A stretch of 64,000 nucleotides of DNA from Desulfuromusa kysingii. Its GTDB lineage: Bacteria > Desulfobacterota > Desulfuromonadia > Desulfuromonadales > Geopsychrobacteraceae. A model generated the notes under the pieces. It did no database searches. It was not told the origin of the DNA and worked only from the letters and a program-made list of their open reading frames with translations. Below, in pieces: positions 8,281 through 16,125 of this stretch; within the stretch, counting starts at the first letter, position 1; the number at the start of each line of letters is the position of its first letter. Made by a program: the position numbers and the translations under genes. The stretch lies in contig NZ_FNQN01000010.1 of NCBI RefSeq assembly GCF_900107645.1, positions 62,001-126,000 on the forward strand. Direction: 5' to 3'.

Positions 8281-9216
8281 ATGCTTGCAGGGGTTAAAGA
8301 TGCTCAACATTTATGGAATGAAGATGAATTAAAGCAAGCCATTATCGATTTAAAATCAAACCAGTGTCAGCAGGATCTCAAGCGCTTTCTTTCTGACCGA
8401 ATTGAAGATCCAGACCCATGTTGTTGCAGTAAGAGAGCCAAGCTGTGGAATGAGTTAGGTCTGGCGATGTTGAGTGAAGAGAACATCGAGCAAGCCGATC
8501 TTTGCTTCACTGAAGCGCTGAAGATCGATCCCATGGATATCTCCGCGGTTTATAATCTTGCTAACGTCTCTTTACAGCAAGGATCCTTCGAGCGGGCTAA
8601 CGGCTTATATGAAAGGGTTCTGCTCGCTGAACCGGACTTTTTCGGCGCAGTTTTTAACCTTGCTCTCAGTTACCTTTATTCTGATCAATACGAGAAGGCA
8701 CAGCCCCTCTTTGTCCGCGCAGCAACACTCCAGCCGGATAACCACAGCGCTCATTACTGGGCCGCAGAAACTTTGCTGCGGAGTCGCTCTTTTGCAGCAT
8801 CCTTGACGTATTTCAAACAAGCTTACGCCCTAAATCCCAATCACTTTGAAACGGTCAATGGTTATGCTATGGCGCTTCATCAAGCCGGCCATAACGCCGA
8901 GGCGATTTCAATATGTGACAGTTCTCTGATGAATCTTGGCCCCTCTGTGGTGTCATTGCGTACCAAAGCTGATGCTTTGATTGAACTAGATAGAATCGAC
9001 GAGGCCGCTCTTTGCCACCTTGACATTGCCCATATTGACCTGGATTCCCGCGACACGATTGTCAGTCGTCTACAGGCCCTTTATCGACAATCACCACAAA
9101 AATTTACCTGCTATAGAAACTTCATGCTCGACCGTGCTCCAAGTTTTGAACCCTTGCTATCAGTGATCAAAGAGTTTGAAGCACAACAAACAGCTGAAGT
9201 TAATCACTGCCACTAG
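8281..9216 (+). CDS. TPR-repeat protein, first gene of the reductive dehalogenase operon
   Basis: A 311-residue soluble protein with no signal peptide. At least five tetratricopeptide repeats run from about residue 58 to 245, with typical pairs such as AVYNLANVSLQQGSFERANGLYE and YAMALHQAGHNAEAISI. The N-terminal 50 residues contain a CCC cluster (DPDPCCCSK) of unknown meaning. A GGAGG ribosome binding site precedes the ATG by 6 bases. The gene is the first downstream of the sigma-54 promoter and 34 bases before rdhA, so it is very likely co-transcribed. TPR proteins act as protein-protein adaptors. A chaperone role for RdhA before Tat export would fit the position but is inference; I know of no named homologue. 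Confidence 0.7.
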   Translation: MLAGVKDAQHLWNEDELKQAIIDLKSNQCQQDLKRFLSDRIEDPDPCCCSKRAKLWNELGLAMLSEENIEQADLCFTEALKIDPMDISAVYNLANVSLQQGSFERANGLYERVLLAEPDFFGAVFNLALSYLYSDQYEKAQPLFVRAATLQPDNHSAHYWAAETLLRSRSFAASLTYFKQAYALNPNHFETVNGYAMALHQAGHNAEAISICDSSLMNLGPSVVSLRTKADALIELDRIDEAALCHLDIAHIDLDSRDTIVSRLQALYRQSPQKFTCYRNFMLDRAPSFEPLLSVIKEFEAQQTAEVNHCH

Positions 9217-9250
9217 CCCTTTTAATGGGGTGAAGAGAAAGGACAGATCC

Positions 9251-10918
9251 ATGGCGAAAGAAAAAGATGCACTCGATATCATTACTGACCCAGAGAACAT
9301 GGTCAAAAATAAGGACCTGGATTTTGATGAGCCAGCGGAAGAGGTGCACGTCAAAGCGTCTGAGAACGAGGAGGATGGCGGCATCTCCCGACGTAATTTC
9401 CTCAGATGGGGGAGCGCTGCGGCCGCCGCTGCAACAGTCGCTGGAGCTGGAGGGGCCGGTTTTGCTATTGGCCGTTCCGATGATGCTTACACCGGTTATG
9501 GCCGCACCTACCAGGGCGGCGATATGTTTTTCAACCGTGAGCCTTTCCGCACCAAAACGGCGGCCATGATGGAGCCTGTGAGCACAGTTATCCGTGCAGA
9601 TCGGACCGATTTTATCTTTGATCGTATCAAAGGAATTATCGGCATGATTGAAAAAGGTGAGTGGAATCCAGGTCTGGGATTAGACAAAATGCCCGGGGTC
9701 ATCGGGGATTACTATCGGAAAAAGCCTGAAGATTTCAAGATCATGATGGACTCTCTAGGCAAGTATGCGAAGAGTCGTGAAGATTGGAAAAACGGTAAAC
9801 ATCTGCGCTACACCCTACCGGCTGCTTATACTGAGGCGTTGGCTCACGGTGGCATGTACAACCGTCATGGTTCCACCATTCCAGAAGATCCAGATGATGT
9901 TTATATGGAAACTGGTGAGGAACAACCTCCAGAAAAATGGGATTTTCGTCATGTCAAGCGCGACAAGCCGATGGAGTTTAAATCTCCCAAACATGCGACA
10001 AAACTGATCAAGCGGATGGCGCATCTGTTTGGCACCTCGATCGTTGGTATCGGCAAGTTTGACGAACGCTTCATGTTCACCAACAAAATGCGTGGAATGA
10101 AAGATGGAGGGGCCCACTGGGGCAATAAGGTTCCAGAACACTGGAAGAGTATTATCATCTTTGGCGTCCCTATGTATTGGGACCAGACTTATGCTGCGAT
10201 CGGCTACTGCACCTCCTATGACGCCTATTTCCGTTCTCGCGTGACTGCTGGGCTGCTCGAACGGTTTATCCATGAGCTTGGTTATCCGGCCCGGGCCCAG
10301 TTTCCTGGTTACCACTATGAAATCATGATGGAACCGTTCCTGTTGACCACCGGGTTGGGAGAATATAGTCGCTCCGGCATGGTCATGGTTCCTGAGCTTG
10401 GTTGTAACGTTCGACCAGCAGCCGTGGTTACTAATATCGAATTTGAATACGATCAGCCCATTGACGTAAAAATGGCAGACTTTTGTCTCAAATGTAAAAT
10501 TTGTGCCGAGACTTGCCCATCCGGTGCCATTCCCACAACGGACAAACCTGAGACTGTCGTGCGCGGCTTCAAGCGTTGGTATCTCGATCAAGAGAAGTGC
10601 TACAACCAGTGGGCGAGTGGCCAGACCGTTGATGCTCTCGGCTGCCGTGTCTGTATGGGTGTCTGTCCTTATACCCGCAAAAATACCTGGATTCATTCGA
10701 TCTCTCGTGAACTTGAACCGCGTGACCCGACCGGGCTTGTTTCCAGCGGCTTGCTCGCGATGCAGAAAAACTTTTTCAAATATCCAGAAGCACAGGATTT
10801 CAGGTCGGACTGGTTGGGTGGGACCGAAGCGACTTATCACAATCCACCATGGTATCTGCGTGCTGAAGAGGTCTTTAAGGGGATTGATAAGACCTGGGAA
10901 TACCATGGCATGGAGTAG
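9251..10918 (+). CDS. rdhA: Reductive dehalogenase catalytic subunit
   Basis: A corrinoid/iron-sulfur enzyme that uses an organohalide as terminal electron acceptor on the outer face of the inner membrane. The 555-residue product has a twin-arginine signal with RRNFLRWG at 47-54 and an Ala/Gly-rich hydrophobic stretch after it. The acidic segment of about 46 residues before the RR pair is unusually long. The C-terminal third carries two 4Fe-4S motifs: CLKCKICAETCP (near residue 411) and a second set ending GCRVCMGVCP (near 463), preceded by a distant Cys, as in the RdhA family. The start at 9251 has an AGAAAGGA ribosome binding site. rdhB and rdhC follow. The substrate cannot be predicted; halogenated phenols are suggested only by the porin gene nearby. 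Confidence 0.93.
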   Translation: MAKEKDALDIITDPENMVKNKDLDFDEPAEEVHVKASENEEDGGISRRNFLRWGSAAAAAATVAGAGGAGFAIGRSDDAYTGYGRTYQGGDMFFNREPFRTKTAAMMEPVSTVIRADRTDFIFDRIKGIIGMIEKGEWNPGLGLDKMPGVIGDYYRKKPEDFKIMMDSLGKYAKSREDWKNGKHLRYTLPAAYTEALAHGGMYNRHGSTIPEDPDDVYMETGEEQPPEKWDFRHVKRDKPMEFKSPKHATKLIKRMAHLFGTSIVGIGKFDERFMFTNKMRGMKDGGAHWGNKVPEHWKSIIIFGVPMYWDQTYAAIGYCTSYDAYFRSRVTAGLLERFIHELGYPARAQFPGYHYEIMMEPFLLTTGLGEYSRSGMVMVPELGCNVRPAAVVTNIEFEYDQPIDVKMADFCLKCKICAETCPSGAIPTTDKPETVVRGFKRWYLDQEKCYNQWASGQTVDALGCRVCMGVCPYTRKNTWIHSISRELEPRDPTGLVSSGLLAMQKNFFKYPEAQDFRSDWLGGTEATYHNPPWYLRAEEVFKGIDKTWEYHGME

Positions 10919-10968
10919 TTGCTGAAATCTGAACAATGTCTGAAAAAATATAAATTTAGGAGGTTTCT

Positions 10969-11277
10969 ATGTTTCCTGGAACAACAATATTGAATTACCT
11001 GTTTTGGATGGCCATTGGCATGCTGCAAGTTCTAATTGTCGTCGGTGCTTATGAGTGGTTGAAGCGTTACGATAAAAAGGTCAGCTGGTGGCAGATGGTG
11101 CTGATGTACGGGTGTTTTGCTTCATTCTGTCTGACAATTGCCGGTGGTGCCACCTTGTCCGGCGAGTTTGAAACCCGTGGTGGCCTGTTCTTTATCGGCT
11201 TCCTTGGGGTGCCACATATTATTGTGGGTGCCATCATGGCTCGGCTGTTCATTTTTAAAAAACAGCTTGTGAAGTAA
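10969..11277 (+). CDS. rdhB: Reductive dehalogenase membrane anchor
   Basis: A 102-residue integral membrane protein with three predicted helices (about 10-30, 42-62, 70-92), the size and topology expected for RdhB, which anchors RdhA to the inner membrane. It starts after a strong AGGAGG ribosome binding site, 50 bases downstream of rdhA and 4 bases before rdhC. The sequence between the second and third helices, ETRGG, resembles the conserved Glu-rich loop of this family. The call rests on size, topology and position between rdhA and rdhC, all of which agree. Confidence 0.85.
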   Translation: MFPGTTILNYLFWMAIGMLQVLIVVGAYEWLKRYDKKVSWWQMVLMYGCFASFCLTIAGGATLSGEFETRGGLFFIGFLGVPHIIVGAIMARLFIFKKQLVK

Positions 11278-11281
11278 CGCC

Positions 11282-12445
11282 ATGAAACGGGTCATAAACA
11301 TTATGATCGCTGTCATGATTCCTCTGATCCTCGCTCTGGCTTGGATCGGAGGAGAGCACCGGACTGAATCGGCGATCATGGAACAGATTCAGAATGTTTC
11401 CAAAGACATTACCGATGTGACACCGATTGGAGAAAGGCTCTATCAAGGGCGCAAATTAGATTCAGAAGTCCCGGTCTATATTGCTCTTGATGATAAACCG
11501 AGTTATGGCGGGCCATTGACGGTTGCAACTGTGGTTGATGATAAGGGGACGATTGAGCACGTAGCCATTTTACAGAGTACCGACACCAGTAGTTATTTGG
11601 ATCAGGTCGTGGGACTGGGAATTTTGCGTGCATTCGTCAAGCAACCGATTGACGCAATGCCACAGGTTGACATGATCAGTGGAGCGACAATTTCGTCGTC
11701 TGCAATTACCCGAGGGGTCGAACAGGCAGCAAACAATATCGGAGTCGCTAAGTTCAACCTGCCAAAAATCGAGATGGAAACGGCTCCTGCCACCCCGGAG
11801 ACAGCAAAGCTGATCACCATCCTCTTGTTTTTTGTCGCCGCTTACTACTTGACCAGCAAACACTTCCCTTGGGATCGAAAAAAAACGCGAGTTATCCTGA
11901 TGACGCTTTCTGTTTTAACCTTGGGATTTACCTACGGCGCGTTGATTTCTCTGTCGACGGTCGTGACTTTGCTCAGCGGCAACTGGGTCAAAGGGTTGGC
12001 ATCATATGCGCCGTTGTTTTGCCTTGTTCTCGCCCTGATCCCCTTTCTGTTCGCCCGTAAAAACCTTTATTGTTCCGTTATTTGTCCTTTTGGTGCCGTG
12101 CAGGAAGGGCTGGGGAAAATCACTGGATGTTCAGCTCCGGTTCGTGCTCGCTGGATGGTTTGGTTAACGAGAAGCTGGGTTTTTATGCTGTTGGTGGCGG
12201 CGGTCTATTTTCATGCTCCATCCGATTCTATTTACGAGCCCTTTGGCAAGGCATTTACCTTTATCGGTTCAGGAACCGTCTATGCTTTGACAATCCTAGT
12301 GGTGATCTCTTCACTGCTTTTTAAGCGTCCATGGTGCAAACTTTTCTGTCCAGCCACAGTCCTATTTGATTATTTCAGTTTCGCGAGAAATGCCCTTTTA
12401 AAGCGGGAAGTGGTCTCTGAACCAAAACATGGAGGATCTCAATGA
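11282..12445 (+). CDS. rdhC: RdhC/NosR-like FMN-binding membrane protein
   Basis: A 387-residue membrane protein probably passing electrons toward RdhA or helping its maturation. After an N-terminal helix comes a periplasmic FMN-binding domain with SGATISSSA (residues about 138-146), the motif whose Thr carries covalently bound FMN. Several membrane helices follow. Two CX3CP motifs, CSVICP and CKLFCP, are characteristic of the NosR/CprC family. The start is only 4 bases after the rdhB stop with a weak ribosome binding site, suggesting coupling. The stop overlaps the next ATG (ATGA). NosR-type proteins share the fold, but the rdhAB context makes RdhC the better name. Confidence 0.87.
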   Translation: MKRVINIMIAVMIPLILALAWIGGEHRTESAIMEQIQNVSKDITDVTPIGERLYQGRKLDSEVPVYIALDDKPSYGGPLTVATVVDDKGTIEHVAILQSTDTSSYLDQVVGLGILRAFVKQPIDAMPQVDMISGATISSSAITRGVEQAANNIGVAKFNLPKIEMETAPATPETAKLITILLFFVAAYYLTSKHFPWDRKKTRVILMTLSVLTLGFTYGALISLSTVVTLLSGNWVKGLASYAPLFCLVLALIPFLFARKNLYCSVICPFGAVQEGLGKITGCSAPVRARWMVWLTRSWVFMLLVAAVYFHAPSDSIYEPFGKAFTFIGSGTVYALTILVVISSLLFKRPWCKLFCPATVLFDYFSFARNALLKREVVSEPKHGGSQ

Positions 12446-12651
12446 AGAAACTAATGACGACCATTATTTACCTGTCAATTGTCATGCTCTCCAGCTACGA
12501 GGTTGTCCCTAAATTGGTCAACTCAATAAATCAGAAGCAAAATTCCATTCCCTATGTCGCTCACGGTGATGAAACCGCCACAGCCACGAAACAGATTGAT
12601 TACAAGCACATGCTAAAAAAGAGTGGCGCTCATGCAGAGATGAGGTTCTAA
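12442..12651 (+). CDS. Small membrane-anchored protein coupled to rdhC
   Basis: A 69-residue product with one N-terminal hydrophobic segment (about residues 5-20) that could be a signal anchor, followed by a polar region with no recognised motif. Its ATG overlaps the rdhC stop as ATGA, and a GGAGG lies 8 bases upstream inside rdhC, so translation is well supported. Function unknown; the tight coupling suggests an accessory subunit of the RdhABC complex. Confidence 0.6.
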   Translation: MKKLMTTIIYLSIVMLSSYEVVPKLVNSINQKQNSIPYVAHGDETATATKQIDYKHMLKKSGAHAEMRF

Positions 12652-12694
12652 GTCCGAAGACGATCACATTGATAAAAATATATTTTTTGCCGCT

Positions 12695-12720
12695 CGAACT
12701 CATCCATTGGTGGATGTTCG
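12695..12720 (+). other. Hairpin upstream of the rdh-cluster porin gene
   Basis: CATCCA-TTGG-TGGATG forms a perfect 6-bp stem, extended by CGAA/TTCG with a two-base bulge. There is no T-tract, so it is not an intrinsic terminator. It could stabilise or process the mRNA between the rdhC segment and the barrel gene. Confidence 0.4.
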
Positions 12721-12764
12721 TTCGAAATCAAAACATGCATAAATTTTAACGGAGGAAAATACTT

Positions 12765-13694
12765 ATGCACTTCACAGTAAAACTATCTGCCACATTTGCC
12801 CTGTTGACTCTTTTACTGAGTCCTTTTACTGCAGCATTTGCCGCAACCTCGGGGTCCCACTACCCCTTTGGAGCAGAAGGAGTTCTGGCGGGATCGGTGC
12901 CCCCCCCTGGTTACCATTACCGGGTTTACAACACATGGACCAATCCAACTCAGATGAATGACAATAATGGTGATGACAGCGGTCTTGATTTTGACGCCGA
13001 TATTTTTGTCAGCGTACATCGTTTTATTCATGTCACCGATATCAAGATTTTTGGGGCTGATTTTCTCTACAATGTTCTGGTCCCGCTGGTTTCAAAAGAT
13101 GTCAACATCGCCGACTACCATATCAGCGACAGCAAATCACTATCCGTCGGAGATATTGTTTTTGAGCCATTTGCGCTCGCATGGCACGGCAAACGCTGGG
13201 ACGCCGCGCTCGGTCTTGCCGTGATTGCACCGACGGGTGAATACGATGTAGATGAGGCTGCCAGCCCTGGTCTCGGTTACTGGTCAGGCATGTTGACCTT
13301 GGGTGGAACCTACTTTTTTGATGATCATCGTTCCCTTTCAATCAGTGCCGCGACCAGAACCTTGGTGCATACCGAACAAGACGACACCGGCGTGACCCCA
13401 GGCTCTGAATTTGTGATTGAATATGGTCTGGGCAAAGAGATTAAGCTCAACGATAAGTTTCTGGTGAGACCGGGGATCTCGGGCAGTGCTTATTGGCAAC
13501 TGGAAGATGACAGTGAGGATGGCCCAGGAACCGTCGCGAGCGAACGTAAAGAAGCGATGTCTTTGGGGTTGGAAATGAACATCATGCACCTCCCTACTCT
13601 GATGCAGGCTAACTTGAGGGTGTTGCGTGAATTCGAAGCCAAAAACACTTCCGAAGGCTCACAAATCGTTTTAACTTTAACCAAGTCATTTTAG
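12765..13694 (+). CDS. Outer-membrane beta-barrel, phenol MetA-degradation (SphA-like) transporter family
   Basis: A 309-residue exported protein with a cleavable signal peptide ending near AAFAA (residue 27). The mature part starts HYPFGAEGVLAGSVPPPGYHYRVYN, a pattern I associate with the Phenol_MetA_deg/SphA outer-membrane family found near aromatic-degradation genes. Alternating hydrophobic strands run to a C-terminal Phe (LTLTKSF), the usual last strand of an outer-membrane barrel. A GGAGG ribosome binding site precedes the ATG. It lies between the rdhABC segment and tatA/flavoprotein on the same strand with no terminator, so it may import the organohalide, perhaps a halogenated aromatic. 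That role is inference. Confidence 0.75.
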   Translation: MHFTVKLSATFALLTLLLSPFTAAFAATSGSHYPFGAEGVLAGSVPPPGYHYRVYNTWTNPTQMNDNNGDDSGLDFDADIFVSVHRFIHVTDIKIFGADFLYNVLVPLVSKDVNIADYHISDSKSLSVGDIVFEPFALAWHGKRWDAALGLAVIAPTGEYDVDEAASPGLGYWSGMLTLGGTYFFDDHRSLSISAATRTLVHTEQDDTGVTPGSEFVIEYGLGKEIKLNDKFLVRPGISGSAYWQLEDDSEDGPGTVASERKEAMSLGLEMNIMHLPTLMQANLRVLREFEAKNTSEGSQIVLTLTKSF

Positions 13695-13757
13695 TTTTGC
13701 CCGCAGCGACCCGGACAAATCTCCGGGTCGTTGCGTTCATCGCTCAGGGGACTATGT

Positions 13758-13919
13758 ATGTTTGGACTCGGGACTCAAGAACTGCTGATTCTTCTGGTGT
13801 TGGTTATGATTGTTTTTGGCGTCGGCAAATTGCCGCAGGTTGGTTCAGCGATGGGGCAAAGCCTCCGAAATTTCAAAGCGGGTGTCCGTGATGTTGAAGC
13901 TGATGAAACCCTGGTATAA
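13758..13919 (+). CDS. tatA: TatA/TatE-type twin-arginine translocase subunit
   Basis: A 53-residue protein with the TatA plan: short N-terminus (MFGLGTQE), one membrane helix (about 7-21), the FG hinge followed by [17 protein letters not shown] amphipathic helix, then a short acidic tail. It is shorter than housekeeping TatA proteins. The start follows AGGGGAC; upstream in-frame codons are less well placed. It lies 63 bases after the barrel gene and 29 before the flavoprotein gene, inside the rdh cluster, whose RdhA needs Tat export. A dedicated TatA is therefore likely. No tatB or tatC is present in the window. Confidence 0.88.
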   Translation: MFGLGTQELLILLVLVMIVFGVGKLPQVGSAMGQSLRNFKAGVRDVEADETLV

Positions 13920-13948
13920 GCGTTCATTTTTTAAAAGGAGCAGACTCA

Positions 13949-14584
13949 ATGCAGGTTATTGGAATCTCGGGTAGTCCGATAAAAAACTCAAATACCGATC
14001 GCCTTGTTCAAGCCATCTTGGCAAGCACAGGTCTTGAATCAGAATTTATAAAGTTGTCAGAGTGTAAAGTTCAGCCCTGTACCGCATGTATGGCCTGTGT
14101 CAAAGACAATGTCTGTAAAGTCAATGACGATTTTCCCGAAATTGCCGCAAAGGTACGGCAGGCAGGTGCGATTGTGGTGGGCGGCTACCCACCCTATGGT
14201 TCTCTTGATGCTTTTACCAAGTCTTTCCTTGAGAGGCTGTTTTCGCTTCGGCATCAGGAGGGCTATAACCGGGGAAAATTGGCCGTCACCGTTGTGACCG
14301 GGATCGGCAATGGGGTCCCAGGTCTGAATGAAGCCAGTGATCAGTTGGGATTAGCCCTGACGATGGAAGGGATGGAAGTCCTTGGTCAGCTTAAAGTGAG
14401 CGGAAATACCGAATGTTTGACCTGTGGTCATGGGCAAAGTTGTCCGATGAGTTCTTTACCATGGATTTATGGCGATAATACCGCAGTGACAGCCGATAAG
14501 TTCTGCAAGGCTGAAGAACAAACTGAGATCTGGCAGCAGGGACAACAACTCGGGCAGGAGATTGCGGCACGGCTGAAAATATAA
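13949..14584 (+). CDS. Iron-sulfur flavoprotein / NADPH-dependent FMN reductase family protein
   Basis: A 211-residue cytoplasmic flavodoxin-fold protein. The FMN-binding loop is GISGSPIKNSNTDR at the N-terminus. The cysteines PCTACMACVKDNVC (C-x2-C-x2-C-x4-C, about residues 48-60) are the 4Fe-4S site of the iron-sulfur flavoprotein group, and GGYPPYGSLDAFTKSFLER fits the family's second flavin region. A second Cys pair (CLTCGHGQSC) occurs near residue 155. A good ribosome binding site (AAAAGGAG) precedes the ATG. It is the last gene of the rdh cluster, before a terminator. It could feed electrons to the pathway or maintain reduced corrinoid; both ideas are inference. Confidence 0.82.
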   Translation: MQVIGISGSPIKNSNTDRLVQAILASTGLESEFIKLSECKVQPCTACMACVKDNVCKVNDDFPEIAAKVRQAGAIVVGGYPPYGSLDAFTKSFLERLFSLRHQEGYNRGKLAVTVVTGIGNGVPGLNEASDQLGLALTMEGMEVLGQLKVSGNTECLTCGHGQSCPMSSLPWIYGDNTAVTADKFCKAEEQTEIWQQGQQLGQEIAARLKI

Positions 14585-14656
14585 AATCAGTTAAGGTCAT
14601 GACCCCGGAGGTGAAACACTCGATCTTTTTTAACTATTTGCATGTTGGTTGATTTT

Positions 14657-14689
14657 AACGCCGGTCCCATTGTGGGGCCGGCGTTTTTT
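14657..14689 (+). terminator. Intrinsic terminator closing the rdh cluster
   Basis: AACGCCGG and CCGGCGTT form a GC-rich stem, extended by TCCC/GGGG, with a four-base loop and a T6 tract. It lies 73 bases after the flavoprotein stop codon. Confidence 0.88.
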
Positions 14690-14702
14690 AATCCGTCCCC
14701 GT

Positions 14703-14782
14703 AAGGTCTTGACTGGACGCGTCACGAGGTTGAAACGCATGGTGTTTTCCCCAAAACCTCTTACGTCCACATGTCAACCCTT
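14703..14782. ncRNA. Long imperfect stem-loop, candidate structured RNA
   Basis: Successive complementary blocks are nested: AAGG (14703) with CCTT (14779), TTGAC (14709) with GTCAA (14773), TGGACG (14714) with CGTCCA (14764), and AGGTT (14727) with AACCT (14755). Twenty base pairs in four helices separated by small internal loops are more than expected by chance and are not part of an ORF. It could be the 5' part of a small RNA ending at the hairpin at 15003-15047. It matches no RNA family that I recognise. Confidence 0.35.
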
Positions 14783-14805
14783 TGTCATCTGCTGGTGATG
14801 GTTGT

Positions 14806-14830
14806 TTATGAAACCGAGGAATTTTCATAA
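14806..14830. repeat. Inverted repeat, 8-bp arms
   Basis: TTATGAAA and TTTCATAA are perfectly complementary around a 9-base loop, inside the gene-free stretch after the rdh cluster. Confidence 0.4.
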
Positions 14831-14917
14831 ATCAAGAGTTCGCCCGATCAAGGCAAAGATCAACTTCAATAAAGGGATCTGTGAGGAAGCAAGGCAGCCG
14901 TAAACCACGATTTCTGA

Positions 14918-14948
14918 CAAGAATGCATCCATTGATGTTGCATTCTTG
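14918..14948. repeat. Inverted repeat, 10-bp arms
   Basis: CAAGAATGCA and TGCATTCTTG are perfectly complementary around an 11-base loop. No T-tract follows, so it is either an RNA hairpin or a protein-binding site. Confidence 0.45.
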
Positions 14949-15002
14949 ATGGATTCATAATTGACACGTCTGTTCTGGAAATTTTATCAGAAAATGAATA
15001 AA

Positions 15003-15068
15003 AAAAGCTCCTGAAAGTCGGAGGGGGGGTGACCATCAGGAGCTTTTATCTCCCCCCGAAAGGGGAGA
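15003..15068. terminator. Terminator-like hairpin pair with G-rich loop
   Basis: AAAAGCTCCTGA and TCAGGAGCTTTT form a perfect 12-bp stem with a 21-base loop; A- and T-runs on both sides would let it act in both directions. The loop holds a run of seven G. Directly after it, TCTCCCC and GGGGAGA (15049-15068) make a second hairpin whose C-run could instead pair with the G-run of the first loop, a possible pseudoknot or switch. Confidence 0.55.
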
Positions 15069-15598
15069 ACTGAATTCGTTTCTCACTTCTAATCCAATTC
15101 AACACCATTTGTCAATCGAAAGAATTTAATTTTTTTGTTCGTACCCTCTTCTGGCACTCACATTTGTGTACGACCGCATGATTTCGTCTCGCCAGCAGTT
15201 TGTCAAAGCATTGCGATCAGCCGACGCTACTCTGCGCAGCGATTATTTGCCGCTTTGGGTTCGGTATCACTGCAACCACAGCGAGCCGCCTTGAACAATG
15301 GAGATGAGCAGGTTAAAGTTGCTGCAACCAAAGGTCAGTACCGATGAGGCAAGGAGCATGGAATTAAAATTGCTCTTTCGACAATCGCCGAACCGGTACA
15401 AGATAATGGCAAACAGTCAGGGGGAATGTCGAAAGCTCAAAACCACGAGCAGTGGGAGGAGTTTTTTTCGTGGGGGAGCTGTCACTAAATTCAATTCAAA
15501 AAATTTAAACCTTCCGTTCTTCCTTGCAACTTATTAGATTAGGCTTATAATAATGGGTTAAATCGTTACTATTCATTGTTGGTGAAAGGTTATAAACA
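15069..15598. other. Gene-free stretch of unknown content
   Basis: Only short open frames are present, with no ribosome binding sites of note and no recognisable product. One + frame is nearly continuous from about 15135 to 15490 with a single stop, so a decayed gene is possible, but I cannot name it. Confidence 0.35.
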
Positions 15599-16123
15599 GT
15601 GTCAATTGATCGTAAATACAAATTTTCATGGGATCTTTTAGGGGATCTTGAAATAGGGCGCCCCAATCTGGGGAATACCACTCGCGTCGAAGTGTACCGC
15701 CTGCTCCAGTTTGCTTTTCGTGATGTGATTGAACAACATGTCGGAACCGCAGAAACGGACAAGATATTTTATGAGGCTGGTGCCTTGGCAGGCAAAGAGT
15801 TTTACCAGCATATGATAACTCCACCAACAAATTTGAATGATTTTGTGCGGCAATTGCAGGACGTTCTTAAGGATTTGGGGATTGGGATTCTTCGCGTAGA
15901 ACAGGCTGATATGGATAAAGGAGAGCTGGTTCTGACTGTCTCTGAAGATCTTGATTGTTCCGGCCTGCCAGAGCTTGATTATGAAATTTGTAGTTACGAT
16001 GAAGGATTCATTGCTTCGCTTCTGGAATGTTTTTCGGGGGCAAAGTTTGTCGTTAAAGAGATTGACTGCTGGTGTACGGGTGACCGGACCTGCCGTTTCA
16101 GTGCCAAGGCGGTAACCAATTAA
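15599..16123 (+). CDS. V4R (4-vinyl reductase) domain protein
   Basis: A 174-residue cytoplasmic protein beginning with GTG. The C-terminal half is a V4R domain, a small-molecule-binding module: CWCTGDRTCRF at the end matches the characteristic Cys-containing G-D-x-x-C-x-F tail, preceded by EGFIASLLECFSG. The N-terminal part (IGRPNLGNTTRVEVYRLLQFAFRDVIEQ) is the helix seen before many such domains. The gene ends 2 bases before the diguanylate cyclase gene, so the two are almost certainly co-translated and likely form a ligand-sensing pair controlling cyclic di-GMP. The ligand is unknown; V4R modules elsewhere bind aromatics or hydrocarbons. Confidence 0.78.
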   Translation: MSIDRKYKFSWDLLGDLEIGRPNLGNTTRVEVYRLLQFAFRDVIEQHVGTAETDKIFYEAGALAGKEFYQHMITPPTNLNDFVRQLQDVLKDLGIGILRVEQADMDKGELVLTVSEDLDCSGLPELDYEICSYDEGFIASLLECFSGAKFVVKEIDCWCTGDRTCRFSAKAVTN

Positions 16124-16125
16124 AG

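Noticed and set aside
9815-10936. Long open frame antisense to rdhA (373 codons)
   Set aside because: It lies entirely opposite a well-supported reductive dehalogenase gene, has no recognisable domain, and is explained by codon bias of the real gene.
14690-15060. Cobalamin or cyclic di-GMP riboswitch near the rdh cluster
   Set aside because: A B12 riboswitch would suit a corrinoid enzyme, but no B12-box or GEMM core sequence could be aligned; the CAGGAG seen is one arm of a terminator-like stem.
15135-15537. Two short open frames in the spacer before the V4R gene
   Set aside because: No ribosome binding sites, no domains, unusual composition; treated as non-coding or decayed.
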